From the NCBI RefSeq assembly GCF_036669915.1, contig NC_089316.1, positions 14,769,605 through 14,833,604 of the forward strand: a DNA stretch of 64,000 bases, written 5' to 3'. Position numbers and translations under genes: made by a program. The notes beneath the pieces were generated by a model that was not told the DNA's origin, ran no database searches, and saw only the letters and a list, made by a program, of their open reading frames with translations. Shown in pieces: positions 34,781 through 45,201 of the stretch (positions within the stretch are counted from its first letter, which is position 1; every line of letters begins with the position of its first letter). The DNA is from Pocillopora verrucosa. Lineage: Eukaryota > Cnidaria > Anthozoa > Scleractinia > Pocilloporidae.

Positions 34781-35115
34781 GTATTCCCACCAATAGCATA
34801 GCTCAATTTTCTGCGTATAAACTCGCACAACCCACAATTCCTCTAGTCGCTCTGACTAAATGTCAACTCTGAAACTCTTTACAATGGCCAATTTACATTA
34901 TCAAATAAGTTGATAATACTAAATTAACTCACAAAGATGCCAAGGATGCTTTCTTAACCACTCCATTAGAAATAAGGGTCAGGTCAAATGAAAGTTGCGC
35001 GAAGGTGGCCTTGCGCGATTTAGTAACCCGGTTTTTTGTCATAATTAGACTGTTTGAGCTGTGCCGGGCACATCGTATATGCACATATAACCATTGTTTT
35101 AATTTCACTTTGTAG

Positions 35116-35334
35116 TTTAAAGCCATTCCAGAATCTCTAAAGAATATGTTACTGGTGATGTCAACAGCAGGGATATTCGATGAAGAGGAATGTACATAAA
35201 CAGCTGGTTCCCAGCTAGAAATGTCAGAGGAAGTTCCAAGGGAAAATTTGAAGGCTAACCGATCAAATGGCGAGTCAGGAAAATCTGATGCACCTTCACC
35301 AGAGAGAATGAAAGCTTCGATATATGACATCTAG
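35116..35334 (+). pseudogene. GBF1: GBF1 3'-end pseudogene (exon 30/31 fusion)
   Basis: 35116-35213 copies the start of GBF1 exon 30 ([20 protein letters not shown]) with its intron-29 acceptor. It is fused directly to the second half of exon 31 ([20 protein letters not shown]), ending in the same TAG. The join removes intron 30 and 179 codons and stays in frame. A TTA to TAA change at 35197-35199 stops the frame after 27 codons. There is no upstream GBF1 sequence and no promoter, so it is a passive passenger of the duplication. Confidence 0.92.
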
Positions 35335-37106
35335 GTTTACTTAGTACGGTTTTGAGGACTACTGTGTGTTCCAATCGCCTATAATTTTATTGTGAATTAT
35401 TTACTGTACCGGTTAATTGAAAACGGAGGTTAGAGTTATCTTAAATGCTTAGAATCGGATTCTACCAGTCAGAACATGTAATACGCATCCCTCCACGTTG
35501 TAACAGCCACTGATCAGAGAATTTGTGAACTGGTGACAACTTTATTGGCAAAGGATTCAAATCGTTCCATAACGGGTCAACGGGTCGCTTAGTCGTGGAA
35601 TGACAATGACTTAACCCTTTTTTCTCCCATAAGTGACTCAAGTAGAATTTCTTCTCACAATATCAACACAATATCAAGCAGACAAGTGATGAAATGAATG
35701 AAAATATAGAAAAATATCACTTAAGGGATTATTAGTTAATCCAGTACTGAATTCTCTGAACTTTCATCATCAGAATTGTATGGCAGACAGTAAGGAGAAT
35801 TACTAATGAAATCTTGGGAGTGAAAGGGCTAAAAGCACGTAGGGTTATTGAAGAGACCATCAAGTTAAATCCCTTATGCGTAATTTGATCAGAATTTTTC
35901 TTTATTTCCGTCACTCGTACTTATACAGTCTATTACGAATTAGTACGTGTGGAATTGCTGATCAGCTGCAAAGTCAGCTGGTACTAAAAGTCCCCATCAT
36001 TTCAGCTCTAACAACGCGAAAAAAAACACCTATTTCTCGGCAACATCCACCTACTAAGAGCCAATAGTATCCCAGCTTGAAAAATTATTGAAAATATGAG
36101 ATATCTGTTGTGAGAGTGCGATGTTCTACACAATTTTTATGGACGATTGTTTGCCAAAAGATTTTGTAATAACTTTAGAAAGATGACCTTCAGCATGAGT
36201 AATGAGGCGAAAATTGTTTGCCTCGATTCCTTGGTTAACATATCTGATATATTCCTATTTGAGGTTACATCTCGGCGACACTCCTTGAAATCAAGAAAGA
36301 CTCCCAAAATTGATTCTGTTCTTAATCAATTATAGAAGTTATGATGTGCCAAAGGCAAGAATAAAATAACAGAGATAATTTGTTTTGTATGTCACTAAAT
36401 TGCATGATTAAGGGTAATGTATAGTATTTTAAGATGGTTTTTTTTATCGCTGATGAATGCTGTAGCTTGTGTATGGAGCTGGTGTTTTTATGTGCACATT
36501 TGCGCGATAAGTGGTAGAGCCGAGAAAACGAGAGGCGAGACTTGGGCCTAGGATTCTTTTAGGGAAGGCCAGTTTCCTGCGTAGCCGGTGTACTGAGAAG
36601 ACAGTCTGATTGCGGTATAACGAATTATTTTTTTACTATCGGTAGGACTGTGGTCAACTTGTCATAATAGACTTTAAAACTTTGAAGCCCATTTGTTTCC
36701 AGTCAATCACACGTGTATTCCTCTCGCGCGCATTGTTCTTGTCCTCCATAAGGGCTTATCTCCTGTACGCAAACCGCAAGTAAAAAATTTTTCGTAACAA
36801 AATAAATTTCCACTAAACCAATGTTAAGATTACATTTCACTTCAACTGATGAAAGATAATGGTTATATTTCAAATAGTATGCAATACTGAATAAGGTAAA
36901 GGCGAGCGAAATGTAAGGTACTGCTGATATGCGTGGAAGTGAAAATACTAAAACGAAAAATCTTTCTAGCGATTGGAAGTGAAAACTCCAGTTTTCACTG
37001 GTAATGGTCAACAAAAGTACCAACATACAGGTGTACAATGAAAGCAAGCAACAAAGCAAAAACCTTCATTGTGACTACACTAAGACGAGTTATTCAATGT
37101 AAAAAG

Positions 37107-37112
37107 TTTATT
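37107..37112 (-). terminator. Candidate poly(A) signal, membrane gene copy B
   Basis: AAATAAAC on the minus strand, about 660 nt past the copy B stop, at the same relative place as in copy A. Confidence 0.4.
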
Positions 37113-37769
37113 TAGGACGAGTCAGCCGTCTTGAAGTACAAGCATCCTAATATGATCTTAACATGTGTACACTGAAAACTAAGGGTTCTACAAAAAGAAC
37201 CTGTGCTACGCCAGCTAGGAAAAACCACTAAAAAACCACACTTTAGAAGTGGCCAAAAAAATGTGTGGAAACGTATTCCTCATCTAATGCAGCAGCACAA
37301 TACCACGAGGAAAGGGTAAAATAATCTGGTTACATATACTTATCACAAAGAAAAATCAATGAATGTCGTGATATTTTACAGGGATTTGGAAAAAGAAAAG
37401 TACATCAATACGAAAAAAAAAAGAAAAGACTGACCGAATTATTTAGAATGTTTTAATTTTCTAGCGAAACCCTTAAATAATCCAAAACTTCCATGATGCC
37501 ATACAAACCTCTCCAGCGTGCCAGCAGAATATTAATTTCTGACTAATTTGTTCCCATGTCACTCAAACGTCAGAAATATCATTAGTTTACTATTCTAAAA
37601 CTACTGTGGCTTTATATATATATTTTTTGACATATTAGAATGAAAGAACTTGAATGAACTCGATTAAATTGGAAATGGTTAAATATGAAAAGTTTTATGA
37701 GTAAATATGTTCCAAACAAACACACGGAAAAATCAGTAAATTTTCCCGTAACACCATGCTCTGTTCCAG

Positions 37770-39350
37770 CTAAAATCTTGAAAATGGCCCGGTGCAATTA
37801 AAATGACGCATTCTAGCAGCAGACGTATGTTTGCCTTTTACAACTGCGAACAAATGAGTTGTAAAATAACAGAGTGTCACGGAGGTCAAAATCAGACCCA
37901 CAAGCATATGTTTTCGCCATTTCTTCTTCCACACTTTCACTACAGCAACATTAAGATATGACATTTGTAGCCAAAATGAGAACGAATTGAAAACGAAATC
38001 GATGCTGAGTGCAATGGACACGCGGATGAAGAAATCTCCAACCAAATCCAGGTCAGAGAAGGCCAGACCATTGTTGTTGTACATGAAGCTATACAGCTGG
38101 ATGAAGCCAACCGCTGCTATCAACGCAGTCGATTCTCCGAGAATCATCTGAATGCTCATGTCTGCAATAAGACGCATGCTTCTTGGCGTTCGAAATCTGT
38201 CCGCCCTTAACGCTTCTTCAGCATTCGCGTCACCTTTACACTTTTTGTAGATAAAATACCACAGATAATCCCGCACAACAATGGTCAATCTTTCCAGTAA
38301 GTCAACTGCACTGTGAACAAAGCTCAGAGCAATGAACAGTTGAAGACTCGTCAGTTCTGCTTGCATGACGCGAAAAACGATCGCAGATGCGCTGTATAGA
38401 ACACTCAGTAGGACATGGGAGTCGCCGGGATGGAGAAAATCGATCCTTTGGGCCGCCAATCGGACGATGACCTTCGGTACAGCGGTCACCAAAGGAAGTG
38501 CGCCAGCTATAACGGCTCTGTTCGTCTCATTCTGCTGACCGTATAATGGAATCAATACGTAAACAAGAACTAAAGCGATAGGAATCCCAAATGCCAATTG
38601 CGCTGCGAGTATAGAGGAAACCTTGAGGATTTTTCTAAGTTTTCTTCTTCGATCCCTAGCCGTTATTTTAGCAATTTCTCTTCCCACTAGAACAGAATTC
38701 AGCAGAACCATAGTTAGAAATAAAGCGTTTAAAGGAAAAGACATCCATGACTTCTCGTATATTTCAAAGACTTGGAGGTACAGCCTGTAACAGGTATCGA
38801 AGAATGCTCCCAGTAGATTAAGAACTAATAGATTAAGTCTTTTCACTAATGGCCAGCTAAACATTGTGATTACCAGAAGAAATGGCCACATCTGGACTAC
38901 ATATGCTTCCAGTGTCTCGGCTGTCACAATAATGGCCTGAATCTTACGAGGTAACGAGTTCCAGTGACCATGCAACTGTCTGTCGTAGCAAAGATCTACG
39001 GAATTAAAATCCAAAACTAAAATCAATAGAGCCAGCGAGCCGAGAGCTAAACCTCCTACAATTTGAATAAAGAAAACACATTTCACGGCCTTCCAAAGCG
39101 ACATCCACCATCTTGGCGGCCGAGATCTCCTCCAGCCCATTTTACTGTCGTCTCCTGGCGGAGGATCGTACTCCTGAAAAATTGTATCATTATCGACATT
39201 ATCAAAGTTTCTGAAATCCTCCAAAGGGTCCCTTCCTTGTATCAGCGGAGCATCTTCGAGAAAACTTTGTCCCTGATAAGACTGAATCACACCGGCAGTG
39301 AATGTTTCCGTCACGTAGGCAAATACGCCTTCGAGTGCAAAGAACGCCAT
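37770..39350 (-). CDS. Unknown multi-pass membrane protein, copy B (526 aa, intronless)
   Basis: Paralogue of the gene at 23561-25141: same length, same start and stop, no frameshift. By eye I count 43 residue differences (about 92% identity). Thirty-five fall in residues 1-284, none in 285-383 and eight in 384-526. Changes include charge reversals in the loop near residues 229-240 (RIELRR becomes RRKLRK) and small-for-large swaps in the fifth hydrophobic segment (LVFVIPIVL becomes LAFGIPIAL). The N-terminus changes from ASFSIESYFAYVAE to AFFALEGVFAYVTE. Hydrophobic segments and the loop KKCKGDANAEEALRA are otherwise as in copy A. Function unknown. A TATA-like box lies about 120 bp upstream, in sequence copy A lacks. 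Confidence 0.85.
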   Translation of the reverse strand: MAFFALEGVFAYVTETFTAGVIQSYQGQSFLEDAPLIQGRDPLEDFRNFDNVDNDTIFQEYDPPPGDDSKMGWRRSRPPRWWMSLWKAVKCVFFIQIVGGLALGSLALLILVLDFNSVDLCYDRQLHGHWNSLPRKIQAIIVTAETLEAYVVQMWPFLLVITMFSWPLVKRLNLLVLNLLGAFFDTCYRLYLQVFEIYEKSWMSFPLNALFLTMVLLNSVLVGREIAKITARDRRRKLRKILKVSSILAAQLAFGIPIALVLVYVLIPLYGQQNETNRAVIAGALPLVTAVPKVIVRLAAQRIDFLHPGDSHVLLSVLYSASAIVFRVMQAELTSLQLFIALSFVHSAVDLLERLTIVVRDYLWYFIYKKCKGDANAEEALRADRFRTPRSMRLIADMSIQMILGESTALIAAVGFIQLYSFMYNNNGLAFSDLDLVGDFFIRVSIALSIDFVFNSFSFWLQMSYLNVAVVKVWKKKWRKHMLVGLILTSVTLCYFTTHLFAVVKGKHTSAARMRHFNCTGPFSRF

Positions 39351-39465
39351 GCATTCAACTGAATTCTGTTTGTGCCGGAAGACTGTTATGTATTAAAGAT
39401 TCTTAGGACCCACAGCTGCACCTATCACAGATACAAACTGAAACGTCGAATCTGGGAAACTGAGC

Positions 39466-39476
39466 GACTATATAAA
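39466..39476 (-). promoter_or_regulatory. TATA-like box upstream of membrane gene copy B only
   Basis: The minus strand reads GGTTTATATAGTCG about 120 bp upstream of the copy B ATG. The homologous place in copy A reads GTTAACAAAGTCTC, past the duplication edge, with no TATA. Suggestive only. Confidence 0.3.
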
Positions 39477-39927
39477 CCGAAAGTAGATTCTTCTTCAGGC
39501 CTCTGTAACTAGATATCAGTTAACCCAAGTATGTTGACATTATCTGCTCTTTTCGTTTATGTCTTCTTCCGGGCGGTGTGCACACTCTGATGTTGCATCA
39601 TGGTCGTAAAACAAAAAGCGAGTCATTTGCATCCTGTCGCGGTCGAGTGAACATCTCCGGCGACATCAAGATTTTTTTATCATGAAATAATCAGTTTTAT
39701 TTTTACTATTTTAAAGAATTTTACCGTATTTCGTTGAATAAAAATCAAAGTTCCGAAAATTATGGCTGGTTTCCAGTTATATCTTCTACCAGGCGTGAAT
39801 TAAAGTTCTAGTAACTCAGACAATTACACTCCCTATAATACGCATGATCATTTCGTCAATGACGATGCCAAAAATGATGGCGAAGTTCCACAAGATATAA
39901 ATATTCAGCTCGTTTGGGGAATCAATG

Positions 39928-40403
39928 TTAAAACATCCTCTTACAGGAGGATGGAGGGAGATCTATGACTTCGATAGTGGGAAGCACAGTGTTCTTAAAT
40001 GTAAAAATTACAAAAGTAGTCAAAATAAAAGTAAAGAGCACATGCTTTTTCCATTTCTTCTTCCAAACACGCACCACAGCAACATTTAAGTAGGACATTT
40101 GTAACCAAAGCAAAAATGAATTGAAAACCTTTTCTAGACAAAGTAGCAAAAATAAACTAACACAACAAGATAGTTAGAACTGTGAATCTTCCAAAGCGCC
40201 ATGTGCAAAGCTCAGTACGATGAACATTGGGAGATTCTTGAGCTCTGATAGCAAGACGCGGAAAATTATACCACATGTAAAGGAAAAAAATACCACGAGC
40301 AAAAAAATGATTTAGTTTGTTAGTCAGTAGCTATCCAAACATCACAAGAGTAAAAATGAATAGAAAGAGCTCAATGATAAAAAAAGGCTCCAATGTTTGA
40401 CAC
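39928..40403 (-). pseudogene. Third, decayed copy of the multi-pass membrane gene
   Basis: The minus-strand frame ending at 39928 contains LWLQMSYLNVAVVRVWKKKW, matching residues about 459-478 of the intact copies, with a diverged final segment and tail. Further upstream, 40190-40265 resembles the region around VMQAELTSLQLFIALSFVHS, and 40330-40400 resembles EAYIIQMWSFLLIITMFGW. Stops, frameshifts and large internal deletions separate these blocks. It is far more diverged than A is from B, so it is an older family member. Confidence 0.85.
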
Positions 40404-40578
40404 GGTTATGCCATTTTATGTTTTTCTGATGAAAAAAAACCGGGCGACATGACTCGGATTTTGGGTGACCTGACTCCAGTTTCAGGCGACATGACTTTTG
40501 GGTGACTCGACGGTAATGAAGGGGTAATTTTCTAACGAAACTGTGGTGCTGCGTCGGTGGGATTGTATAACAGGGTAA

Positions 40579-40680
40579 TTTAGTGTTATCAACTGAGTTG
40601 AAAACGTAAATTGGCCACCGTAAAGAGTTTAAAGGAGGCCATTTCGAGCGTTAGCCCTTCGTCTTACAGGACAGTAAACC
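40579..40680 (-). mobile_element. Penelope-like terminal repeat with degenerate hammerhead core (in R2)
   Basis: The plus strand shows TTATCAACTGAGTTGA, TAAATTGGCCACCGTAAAGA and TTTCGAGCGTTAGCCCTTCG in the order expected for a minus-oriented terminal repeat. It is better preserved than the R1 copy because the GGCCACCGTAAAGAG box is intact. The hammerhead box is AGACGA rather than CTGACGA, and the side after GAAA reads TGGCC, so self-cleavage is doubtful. Confidence 0.5.
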
Positions 40681-40982
40681 TACCAAAATTTCCGAAGACC
40701 ACCCGAAAAGCTGTTCTGATGTTTCCCAGGTTTTTCATAACATTCCGTCTTAATCTACTTGCTTCAAGAGAAAATCTCCTTCCAACCTGTCATATCATGA
40801 AACGGCGAAGGCAGATAAAGAGAGAACGATTGTGTTGTGGGACATTGTGTGTGTGCTTACATGTACTGATAATTTTGAAGCCTTAGTCTCCTTTACAGCC
40901 GTTTATGGAAATGTCACGCAACGTGGAGGAGTGTTGCGTGACATCCCATCCTACTTTGAAGGAGACTACACTTAGTCACAGG

Positions 40983-43900
40983 ATGGCAACTGAAAATTCT
41001 CACGCAGCACATACTCTGAAGCCATATCCATATCAGGTGGCTGGACATGCGGCTCAAGGTGAGCCCTATGAATAAGATAAATTCACAATACGTTAATTTG
41101 TACTCGTTGAGCTCACGAAAAGTTTTGTATGTTCTTCAGTGTTAACTGAACGTGATCGATTCTCCTCCATATGCACAATTTACCTCATTGGTACTTAATT
41201 TCGCGATTTTAGTGGAACAGTATTTCTCGGGGTGTAATGTTCGCGATTTTAACGGGAAAAAAGGGGCATCGAATTTCGCGATTTAAGCGTTCTCAATTTA
41301 ATTTTATTTTCGAAAAGTCTGAACTTTAAACCTTCGGCCAGTTTTGCGGGAAGTCAATAAAAATATCTGTTTGTGTGAAAAGTGCGTAGGAAGTTATTCA
41401 AATACATTGAAAGGTTGGAGGAAAAGGAACTCACAGGATTGTAAAATACCACACACAATTTTTATTTAATTTTTAATACTTGTGGCAGATGGATGACGAT
41501 GTGACACCAATAAAATGAAAGCATTTGAAAGGTAGTCACTTTGTAACCGTACGCAATTACGTGTTAATTACTATTTCATTTTCAGAATGCTACTGAAAGA
41601 CAATATTCTCAGAATGTAGAATTTCAGCGGAAGATTAACAGTCAGTTAACCTGAGATCATTACAATTCTTATTTTTAGGGGCATTGAAATTGACTGATGA
41701 TGGATGTGTCCTTAAACCAGTTCAGAGACCTCCAAAGGGGATGAGAGAAGTTGTTTTCTATGACACAGTATTCAACCAAAGCGAAAAACGAGAGGAGATA
41801 TTAAAGCTTAGAAGACTTTTGCCTTTTTATCATGGGATTGTGGAAATAGGTATCCTTAACCCTTCTTCTTAAAAGGAAATAGAAATTACTGTCTCTTGTA
41901 TTTTACTCGTTTTATCTTATTTTAGGTAGTAACTTGGAAAAAGTTGAAAATTTTGTGAGCATTGCCATCACAACTTCTAGAATTCGGATTAAAAAAAAAA
42001 CAAAAAACAAATCAATCTGGAAGCTTGTTTCCAAGATTTAATGCACCAATCAATTCAAAGCTTCAACATCCCACCCCCCCCCCTTGGGAGTGGGAGGCAT
42101 TTAAACCAAATGTGTGAAGTCTTTCCAGCATTATATGTGTTTTAATGAAGGAGTAAAAAGAGAAAAGGTAAAAAGTGTGTTTCCATGAGTGATACTTACA
42201 AGCAAAAAATCCAACAGCAATACCAAAAACTAATATGTTACTTTAAAGAATTCAACAACATTTGTTGATCACACAAAGAATTGTTCTATATGTGGTGGGG
42301 CATTTGAATCAGGGAGTCAGAATTTGAATTGGGGGGGGGGGAGGGCTGTTGAAACTTTGAACAGATTAATCTTACTGTTTTCCTTTATTTTCAGTTTAGA
42401 AATAAGTTTATTACATCTGGTATTTATTTTTTTTAAATTTAAAAATTTAAATTTTTTTCTCTTACCATTTACAGTCCAATAAGTCCTTTACAGCTTTAAA
42501 AATAATACTGAAGCCACAAATGATCCAGTACTGCAACTGATAATTATGGATAACCCAAAAAAATCCTTGTTAAAAATTCAATGGTATGAATTTTTTTCAT
42601 CTGAAGTTTTACATACAGCTAATTCATTAGAACAGCAAGGCTTAAGAATCAGAGAAAGATAAATTAAGATCCTTCATATTGATACAGGGGTATTATGAAT
42701 GAATCATACATTCATTAAAAGAGGTTTGCCTAAGAGGACATCGATTCATAATATAAGCCCTGTATTAATACAAACACTTTTTTAAATATTTCTTCCTCTA
42801 ATTTATTTAGAATCTGTTTGTTTAATGTTTGTTAGTCCCAAGTTTGCAATGAAGTAGCTACTTCTAGTACCTTAGAAAAAAAATCAACACCTTTTCAGAT
42901 TTTTTGAAAGGATCATTTGTGTACCTGGAATCATTTGCACTGCTGTACAGAACCAAGGATGGGATCAAGGAGACTTTTCAGGCATCAAAAGATCAAGTTC
43001 TTGATTATGATTTGTAGATTTCTTTCTATTTTGTTATGCTTCTTGATCCCTGGCCCAAAAAATACTAGCAGTTGTAGTGTTAACATCATCATCCACACAT
43101 CAGACAATCTAGTTAACTGAACTGGCCTGATCCCTTTTATCTCAAGAATTTCCAAATTTCACACAAAGAGTAGTAGTTAATATCAAACAACTACCTTCCA
43201 AAACATTACTTTTGTTTCCATTTTTGTACCACACAAATCAGAGGGCAAGGGGTCCTATGGAATAAATATCTTTAGTTTATACCAAAACAGTGGATAGGGT
43301 TAAAGGTCTGTTCTGATTGGCTACTCAGGTTTTAAATATCCTCTGCTATTCACCTATAAGTTACTCATGCAAGATTTGTGCTGAAAAATATTGTAATAGT
43401 CGCAGGGATGAATGAGTTAAAACGATCTTTTTGTGCTAAATTATCGCACTGTTGTAGTGTATGCAACTATTCCTGGAAGTGAAGGTGGCTGGTGGTGGAT
43501 ATTTACCTCATGGCAGTGTAGCTCAGTAAATATCCACCAATAGCCACCTCCACTTCAGTGAATAGTTGTTTACTACCAGGAAGGGAGTTCTGGAAGTGTT
43601 TAGTATGGAGAGGTAAAAGATCCTTGGGATTGTCGCACCCATCAATTCCTTCTGGCTTGTTTGCTTCAGAAATGCTATGGGGATGCACTAAAATCTTTGA
43701 ACAAACAGTCAGCAGGCCCTTAATGGTTGATTTTAGATACATCAAAGTATTTAAAACTGGAGAACATAACAAACAAATTTGATTTGCCATGTGTGATGGA
43801 CATTAAGATGGGAAGAGTGACATGGGAAGACAACGCAGATGAAACATTTAAGGAAAGAAGACAGAAAAAATGGCCTCTGAGGGAAGTCACAGGTTTCAGC

Positions 43901-45201
43901 ATTCTTGGATTTATGGTATGTTTCAATGATGTTATGTTAACAAATTACTGAACACAAAGAAAAGGTTGCTTCTTTAAATTATGATGACAAAGGCATTCAA
44001 CAAACCTTAATGAGGAGACAAGCAAAATACACATGTGTTAATGACCAACTGAGGGGTCACGCTGACAGGATAGTAGCCTTGTTCTTTTTTTGGTGTTTTG
44101 TGGACCTCAACTTTGTCTTGGTCTATAAAAACACAAAAAAAAGAATCAGCCAATATCCAGTCATCGTCACCTCCGCTTGATCAATAATGCATGTCTATTT
44201 TGCTTTTTTGTTGTGCGCACTTATCGCAGGCTGTCTTGCTTTGCAGCACAAAGGGTGAGGTTTATTTCATTTTTCTTGTTTTTTGTGCTCATTTTCCTTA
44301 GTAGCTATCTTGGTTTACTAGCTAAAATTACTCTTAGCTTTGTTTAATTTGTAAATTATTTACTACCAGGTCTACAACCACCAAAAGTGTTGCCATGAAC
44401 ACTACGATCGTGAATGGTGCCAGAAGTTGTCTACAGTACAGGATGCTGAAAAATGTAAGGTTTCTAATATTTTTTCTATTCATGATGTATTATATACTGA
44501 ACTGCTTGGACTTCTTGGTGAAATATGTAATACTTGTTTGTCAATCAAAGACAATTATATAATTGCCCAAATAATGTTGGAAATCAAAACCACGCAATAG
44601 TTCTTGTCAGAGCCTGTTGAAGTACTTCTGGGATTCAATCATCTCAGATCCAATCACACTTGTTCATATTTCAGCAATAGGGAGAAGACAGCAATTCACG
44701 TGATCATCTTGATTGAAACAGAGTAGGGGTGATATTCCTGTTTTTAGGATTTCATGTTTTCATTGCTTATTACCATTTTTTGTTGTTAAAACATTAGCCC
44801 TAAGATCTCACTCTTAATTGTTCCCAGGCTTTCATCAGTATTTAGGTGGTGTACAGTTTGATATGACATCCGACATATTGGGGCAGCTACTTACAAACCT
44901 TATGGATATCAAACAGTGGTTCACAACTCAAAGACTCTTCAGGTTTATTGCAAGCTCTATCCTTATTGTATATGAAACTAACTGCTCACGGAAGTTGGGA
45001 AAACACCAGAAATCCCATGAACAGTCTGAAACAGTGGAAAACTTACATCAGCGTTCCCCAACAAACCTTTTAGTTGATACAAAAATGATTGACACTGCCC
45101 ATGTTTTTCCATCAACAGATATTGATGATAATTATTTATTTGGCTTGGAGAATTTAATTTCAATATTTGAGAAATGTAGACAAGAATATGCTGTCAATTA
45201 A
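40983..45201 (+). CDS. IPMK: Inositol polyphosphate multikinase
   Basis: Transfers phosphate from ATP to inositol phosphates (IP3 to IP4 and IP5) in nucleus and cytosol; animal IPMK can also act on PIP2. Five exons, 40983-41058, 41679-41849, 43737-43915, 44370-44454 and 44828-45201, join in phase to 294 residues, complete. Marks in order: PYQVAGHAAQG (exon 1, the HQVAGH-type start that separates IPMK from IP6K), VLKPVQRPPKGMREVVFYD (exon 2, ATP-site Lys), PCVMDIKMG (exon 3, the PxxxDxKxG catalytic signature of the family), SSILIVYE (exon 5) and MIDTAH (exon 5, metal-binding Asp of the IDxxH motif). Start ATG chosen at ACAGGATGGC, the first Met in the right frame. Threonine in MIDTAH replaces the more usual Phe. 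Nuclear-signal-like basic stretches are weak. Intron 2 holds a MITE and intron 3 no recognised element. Confidence 0.95.
41190..41300. repeat. Cluster of TTCGCGATTT motifs in IPMK intron 1
   Basis: TTCGCGATTTTAGTGG, TTCGCGATTTTAACGG and TTTCGCGATTTAAGCG occur within 90 bp. Likely an edge of a dispersed element; no ends defined. Confidence 0.45.
42048..42367. mobile_element. GAAGCTT-type MITE, copy 2 (IPMK intron 2)
   Basis: Left end AATCAATTCAAAGCTTCAAC, followed by a C-run and GTGAAGTCTTTCCAGCA. Right end is a G-run and GGCTGTTGAAACTTTGAACA. The ends are roughly inverted copies. No coding capacity. Confidence 0.6.
43462..43569. mobile_element. Foldback element with about 43-bp arms (IPMK intron 2)
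   Basis: AAGGTGGCTGGTGGTGGATA running into TTTAC pairs with GTAAATATCCACCAATAGCC running into ACCTCCACTTC; the loop is about 18 bp. A second, half-copy (AACTATTTACCGAAGTGGAG, then GTGGCTAG) lies at 45419-45456 past the IPMK stop. Its right arm is only about 170 bp upstream of IPMK exon 3. Confidence 0.75.

Larger units (their letters stand above)
34781..39477. repeat. Segmental duplication, copy B
   Basis: Direct repeat of 19351-25265, about 15.4 kb downstream. It starts GTATTCCCACCAATAGCA in a Penelope terminal piece (34781-34918) and ends near TGGGAAACTGAGCGACT. It contains the GBF1 3' remnant, the GBF1 3' flank and membrane gene copy B. A 1,298-bp deletion joins the equivalents of 19782 and 21081 at a 2-bp CA microhomology. 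Confidence 0.93.
39679..40955. repeat. Repeat block R2
   Basis: Longer counterpart of R1 (32641-33391). The outer parts 39679-39865 and 40404-40955 match R1; the centre 39866-40403 is a decayed third copy of the membrane gene. R2 ends about 30 bp before the IPMK start codon, so its right part probably overlaps the IPMK promoter or 5' UTR. Confidence 0.88.

Noticed and set aside
40611..40886. 91-codon plus-strand ORF before IPMK
   Set aside because: It lies in repeat block R2 over a Penelope terminal repeat, and the R1 counterpart does not keep the frame.
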